Positions 60,957 to 64,000 of a stretch of DNA of 64,000 nt are shown here, piece by piece (the stretch's first letter is position 1; each line of letters starts with the position of its first letter). This stretch comes from Craterostigma plantagineum. Its lineage: Eukaryota > Streptophyta > Magnoliopsida > Lamiales > Linderniaceae. The stretch spans positions 62,001 through 126,000 of the forward strand of contig JAPQWV010000419.1 in NCBI GenBank assembly GCA_027422505.1, read 5' to 3'. Made by a program: the position numbers and the translations under genes. Below the pieces are notes generated by a model. The model saw nothing but the letters and a program-made list of their open reading frames with translations. It was not told the origin of the DNA and did no database searches.

Positions 60957-61075
60957 GAGTGCGATCATACCAACACTAATGCACTAGATCCCTTCAGAAC
61001 TCCGGAGTTAAGCGTGCGTGGGTGAGAGTAGTACTAGGATGGGTTAACCCCTGAGAAGTCCTCGTGTTGCCCCCC
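60957..61075 (+). rRNA. 5S rRNA-like, type B
   Basis: G17A, G30A, T62G, C67T. Confidence 0.77.
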
Positions 61076-61339
61076 TTTTTTATGCGTGATAACATCCCTC
61101 GAGTATTAATTGTGCAATGACACACTCTCAACACCTATGGATTTCGCAAATCTCAATTTTGTAAAAAATCACATGAATAGTGCTCCATACTATATATATT
61201 TCGTTGAAAATACGCAACATCTAGGACTGCAACATTTCACGAACTGGCGTGGTCCCCGAGCAACGCGCCGATCTTTGTTGCGTACCTTCATTACATTTTC
61301 ACCCGTACAAGCAGGACAGCTACGCTCAATAAACTAAAC

Positions 61340-61458
61340 AGGTGCGATCATACCAGCACTAATGCACCGGATCCCATCAGAACTCCGAAGTTAAGCGTGC
61401 TTGGGCGAGAGTAGTACTAGGATGGGTGACCTCCTGGGAATTCCTCGTGTTGTCCACT
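61340..61458 (+). rRNA. 5S rRNA, type A
   Basis: G1A (AGGTGCGATC). Confidence 0.85.
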
Positions 61459-61742
61459 TTTTTACGCGTAACAACATCCATCGGGTATTAATTTTGCATT
61501 GAAGTGACGATGTTACTTTCCACTCATTCTCAACCCCTATAAATTACGCAAATCTCAATTTTGTAAAAAAAATCACATGAATAGTGCTCCGTTCTATATA
61601 TATTTCGTCGAAAATACGGGACATCTAGGACAGCAACGATCACGAACTGGCGTGGTTCCCGAGCAACGCGTCGGTCTTTGTTGCATACCTTCATTACATT
61701 TTCACCCGTACAAGCAGAACAACTACACTCAATTAACTAAAC

Positions 61743-61861
61743 GAGTGCGATCATACCAGCACTAATGCACTGGATCCCTTCAGAACTCCGGAGTTAAGCG
61801 TGCTTGGGCGAGAGTAGTACTAGGATGAGTTAACCCCTGAGAAGTCCTCGTGTTGCCCCCC
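61743..61861 (+). rRNA. 5S rRNA-like, type B
   Basis: G86A. Confidence 0.8.
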
Positions 61862-62138
61862 TTTTTTACGCGTGATAACATCCCTCTAGTATTAATTGTG
61901 CAATGAAGTGACGGTGTTACTTTCCACTCTCAACACCTATGGATTTCGCAAATCTCAATTTTGTAAAAAATCACATGAATAGTGCTCCATACTATATATA
62001 TTTCGTTGAAAATACGCAACATCTACTGCAACATTTCACGAACTGGCGTGGTCCCCGAGCAACGCGCCGATCTTTGTTGCGTACCTTCATTACATTTTCA
62101 CCCGTACAAGCAGAACAGCTACGCTCAATAAACTAAAC

Positions 62139-62253
62139 GGGTGCGATCATACCAGCACTAATGCACCGGATCCCATCAGAACTCCGAAGTTAAGCGTGCT
62201 TGGGCGAGAGTAGTACTAGGATGGGTGACCTCCTGGGAATTCCTCCTGTCCAC
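62139..62253 (+). rRNA. 5S rRNA, type A
   Basis: Three bases lost near the 3' end (TTCCTCCTGTCC). Confidence 0.82.
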
Positions 62254-62538
62254 TTTTTTACGCGTAATAACATCCATCGGGTATTAATTTTGCATTGAAG
62301 TGACGATGTTACTTTCCACTCTCTCTCAACCCCTATAAATTACGCAAATCTCAATTTTGTAAAAAAAATCACATGAATAGTGCTCCGTTTTATATATATT
62401 TCGTCGAAAATACGGGACATCTAGGATAGCGACGATCACGAACTGGCGTGGTTCCCGAGCAACGCGTCGGTCTTTGTTGCATACCTTCATTACATTTTCA
62501 CCCGTACAAGCAGAACAACTACACTCAATTAACTAAAC

Positions 62539-62655
62539 GAGTGCGATCATACCAGCACTAATGCACTGAATCCCTTCAGAACTCGGAGTTAAGCGTGCTT
62601 GGGCGAGAGTAGTACTAGGATGGGTTAACCCCTGAGAAGTCCTCGTGTTGCCCCC
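62539..62655 (+). rRNA. 5S rRNA-like, type B
   Basis: G31A and one base lost near position 47. Confidence 0.77.
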
Positions 62656-62931
62656 TTTTTTACGCGTGATAACATCCCTCGAGTATTAATTGTGCAATGA
62701 AGTGACGGTGTTACTTTCCACTCTCAACACCTATGGATTTCGCAAATCTCAATTTTGTAAAAAATCACATGAATAGTGCTCCATACTATATATTTCGTCG
62801 AAAATATGCAACATCTAGGACTGCAACATTTCACGAACTGGCGTGATCCCCGAGCAACGCGCCGATCTTTGTTCCGTACCTTCATTACATTTTCACCCGT
62901 ACAAGCAGAACAGCTACGCTCAAAACTAAAC

Positions 62932-63050
62932 GGGTGCGATCATACCAGCACTAATGCACCGGATCCCATCAGAACTCCGAAGTTAAGCGTGCTTGGGCGA
63001 GAGTAGTACTAGGATGGGTGACCTCCTGGGAATTCCTCGTGTTGTCCACT
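62932..63050 (+). rRNA. 5S rRNA, type A
   Basis: Type A consensus; the upstream flank has lost two bases (CTCAAAACTAAAC). Confidence 0.87.
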
Positions 63051-63335
63051 TTTTTACGCGTAATAACATCCATCGGGTATTAATTTTGCATTGAAGTGAC
63101 GATGTTACTTTCCACTCTCTCTCAACCCCTATAAATTGCGCAAATCTCAATTTTGTAAAAAAAAATCACATGAATAGTGCTCCGTCTTATATATATTTCG
63201 TCGAAAATACGGGACATCTAGGATAGCGACGATCACGAACTGGCGTGGTTCCCGAGCAACGCGTCGGTCTTTGTTGCATACCTTCATTACATTTTCACCC
63301 GTACAAGCAGAACAACTACACTCAATTAACTAAAC

Positions 63336-63453
63336 GAGTGCGATCATACCAGCACTAATGCACTGAATCCCTTCAGAACTCGGAGTTAAGCGTGCTTGGG
63401 CGAGAGTAGTACTAGGATGGGTTAACCCCTGAGAAGTCCTCGTGTTGCCCCCC
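63336..63453 (+). rRNA. 5S rRNA-like, type B
   Basis: G31A and one base lost near position 47. Confidence 0.77.
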
Positions 63454-63724
63454 TTTTTTACGCGTGATAACATCCCTCGAGTATTAATTGTGCAATGAAG
63501 TGACGGTGTTACTTTTCACTCTCTACAGCTATGGATTTCGCAAATCTCAATTTTGTAAAAAATCACATGAATAGTGCTCCATACTATATATTTCGTTGAA
63601 AATACGCAGGACTGCAACATTTCACGAACTAGCTTGGTCCCCGAGCAACGCGTCGGTCTTTGTTGCATACCTTCATTACATTTTCACCCGTACAAGCGGA
63701 ACAACTACGCTCAATAAACTAAAC

Positions 63725-63843
63725 GGGTGCGATCATACCAGCACTAATGCACCGGATCCCATCAGAACTCCGAAGTTAAGCGTGCTTGGGTGAGAGTAGT
63801 ACTAGGATGGGTTAACCCCTGGGAAGTCCTCGTGTTGCCCCCC
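63725..63843 (+). rRNA. 5S rRNA-like, A/B mosaic
   Basis: Type A body with C67T, then GGGTTAACCCCTGGGAAG and a B-like end, as at 46,686. Confidence 0.8.
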
Positions 63844-64000
63844 TTTTTTACGCGTGATAACATCCCTAGAGTATTAATTGTGCAATGAAGTGACGGTGTT
63901 ACTTTGCACTCTCAACACCTATGGATTTCACAAATCTCAATTTTGTAAAAAATCACATGAATAGTGCTCCATACTATATATTTCGTCGAAAATACGCAAC

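Larger units (their letters stand above)
46319..64000 (+). repeat. 5S rDNA tandem array, right part
   Basis: This continues the left part after the retrotransposon and runs off the window. It has 44 further 5S copies, again mostly alternating A and B, and is built from segment duplications of about 4.0, 4.4 and 5.9 kb. The last 157 bases are a B-to-A type spacer. Confidence 0.95.

Noticed and set aside
15681..63793. Recurring 60-100 codon + strand ORFs (MDFANLNFVKN... and MNSAPFYIYFVEN...) in every spacer
   Set aside because: They run from spacer into the 5S gene, recur only because the array is repeated, and change frame with small TA indels between units. They are not protein genes.
14652..64000. 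CRISPR array or satellite without genes
   Set aside because: The regular spacing comes from 5S rDNA. The repeated part contains a clear 5S gene with box A, IE, box C and a T-run terminator.

Overview
The window is nuclear DNA of a flowering plant. It holds one long, partly degenerate 5S ribosomal DNA array (about 14,650-64,000, + strand) and, to its left, a block of old nested transposable elements (1-14,650). The plant assignment rests on the plant-type 5S sequence, a chromodomain Ty3/gypsy element primed by initiator-Met tRNA, copia-type RT remains, a tRNA-derived SINE and a TTF/hAT-type transposase. I see no ordinary host protein gene, and I cannot name the species.

Left block (1-14,650). 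Two copies of one LTR element face each other: the tail of an unknown ORF plus a ~345 bp LTR on + at 1-625, and the same on - at 1,777-4,443. A broken copia RT fragment lies between them. The unknown ORF abuts an old gypsy LTR (4,444-7,523) that carries a SINE with a 12-bp target duplication. Then comes a gag remnant of the same gypsy family (about 7,560-8,800). A ~5.4 kb tandem duplication repeats the ORF-plus-LTR stretch from 8,803 on. That second LTR copy is interrupted by a 3.2 kb hAT transposon (11,361-14,592; 8-bp TSD) and then joins the 5S array at a short microhomology.

5S array. I count 99 5S copies, about 400 bp apart. Two diverged types alternate, so the true repeat is a ~800 bp dimer. 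Type A keeps the internal promoter (box A, IE, box C) but has an altered 3' end. Type B carries clustered changes in box C. A few copies are A/B mosaics. No copy that I read has the usual plant 3' end that pairs with the 5' end in helix I. Longer duplications (about 2.4, 4.0-4.4, 5.0 and 5.9 kb) are layered on the dimer. Two units carry the same captured fragment of the old gypsy LTR.

Young insertion. A 9,719-bp chromovirus-type Ty3/gypsy element (36,600-46,318, - strand) sits inside a type B 5S gene and has a TGGAT target duplication. Its two 2,518-bp LTRs are almost identical. Its gag-pol is complete in domains but has one frameshift in gag. It splits the array into a left part (14,650-36,599) and a right part (46,319-64,000), which belong to the same array.
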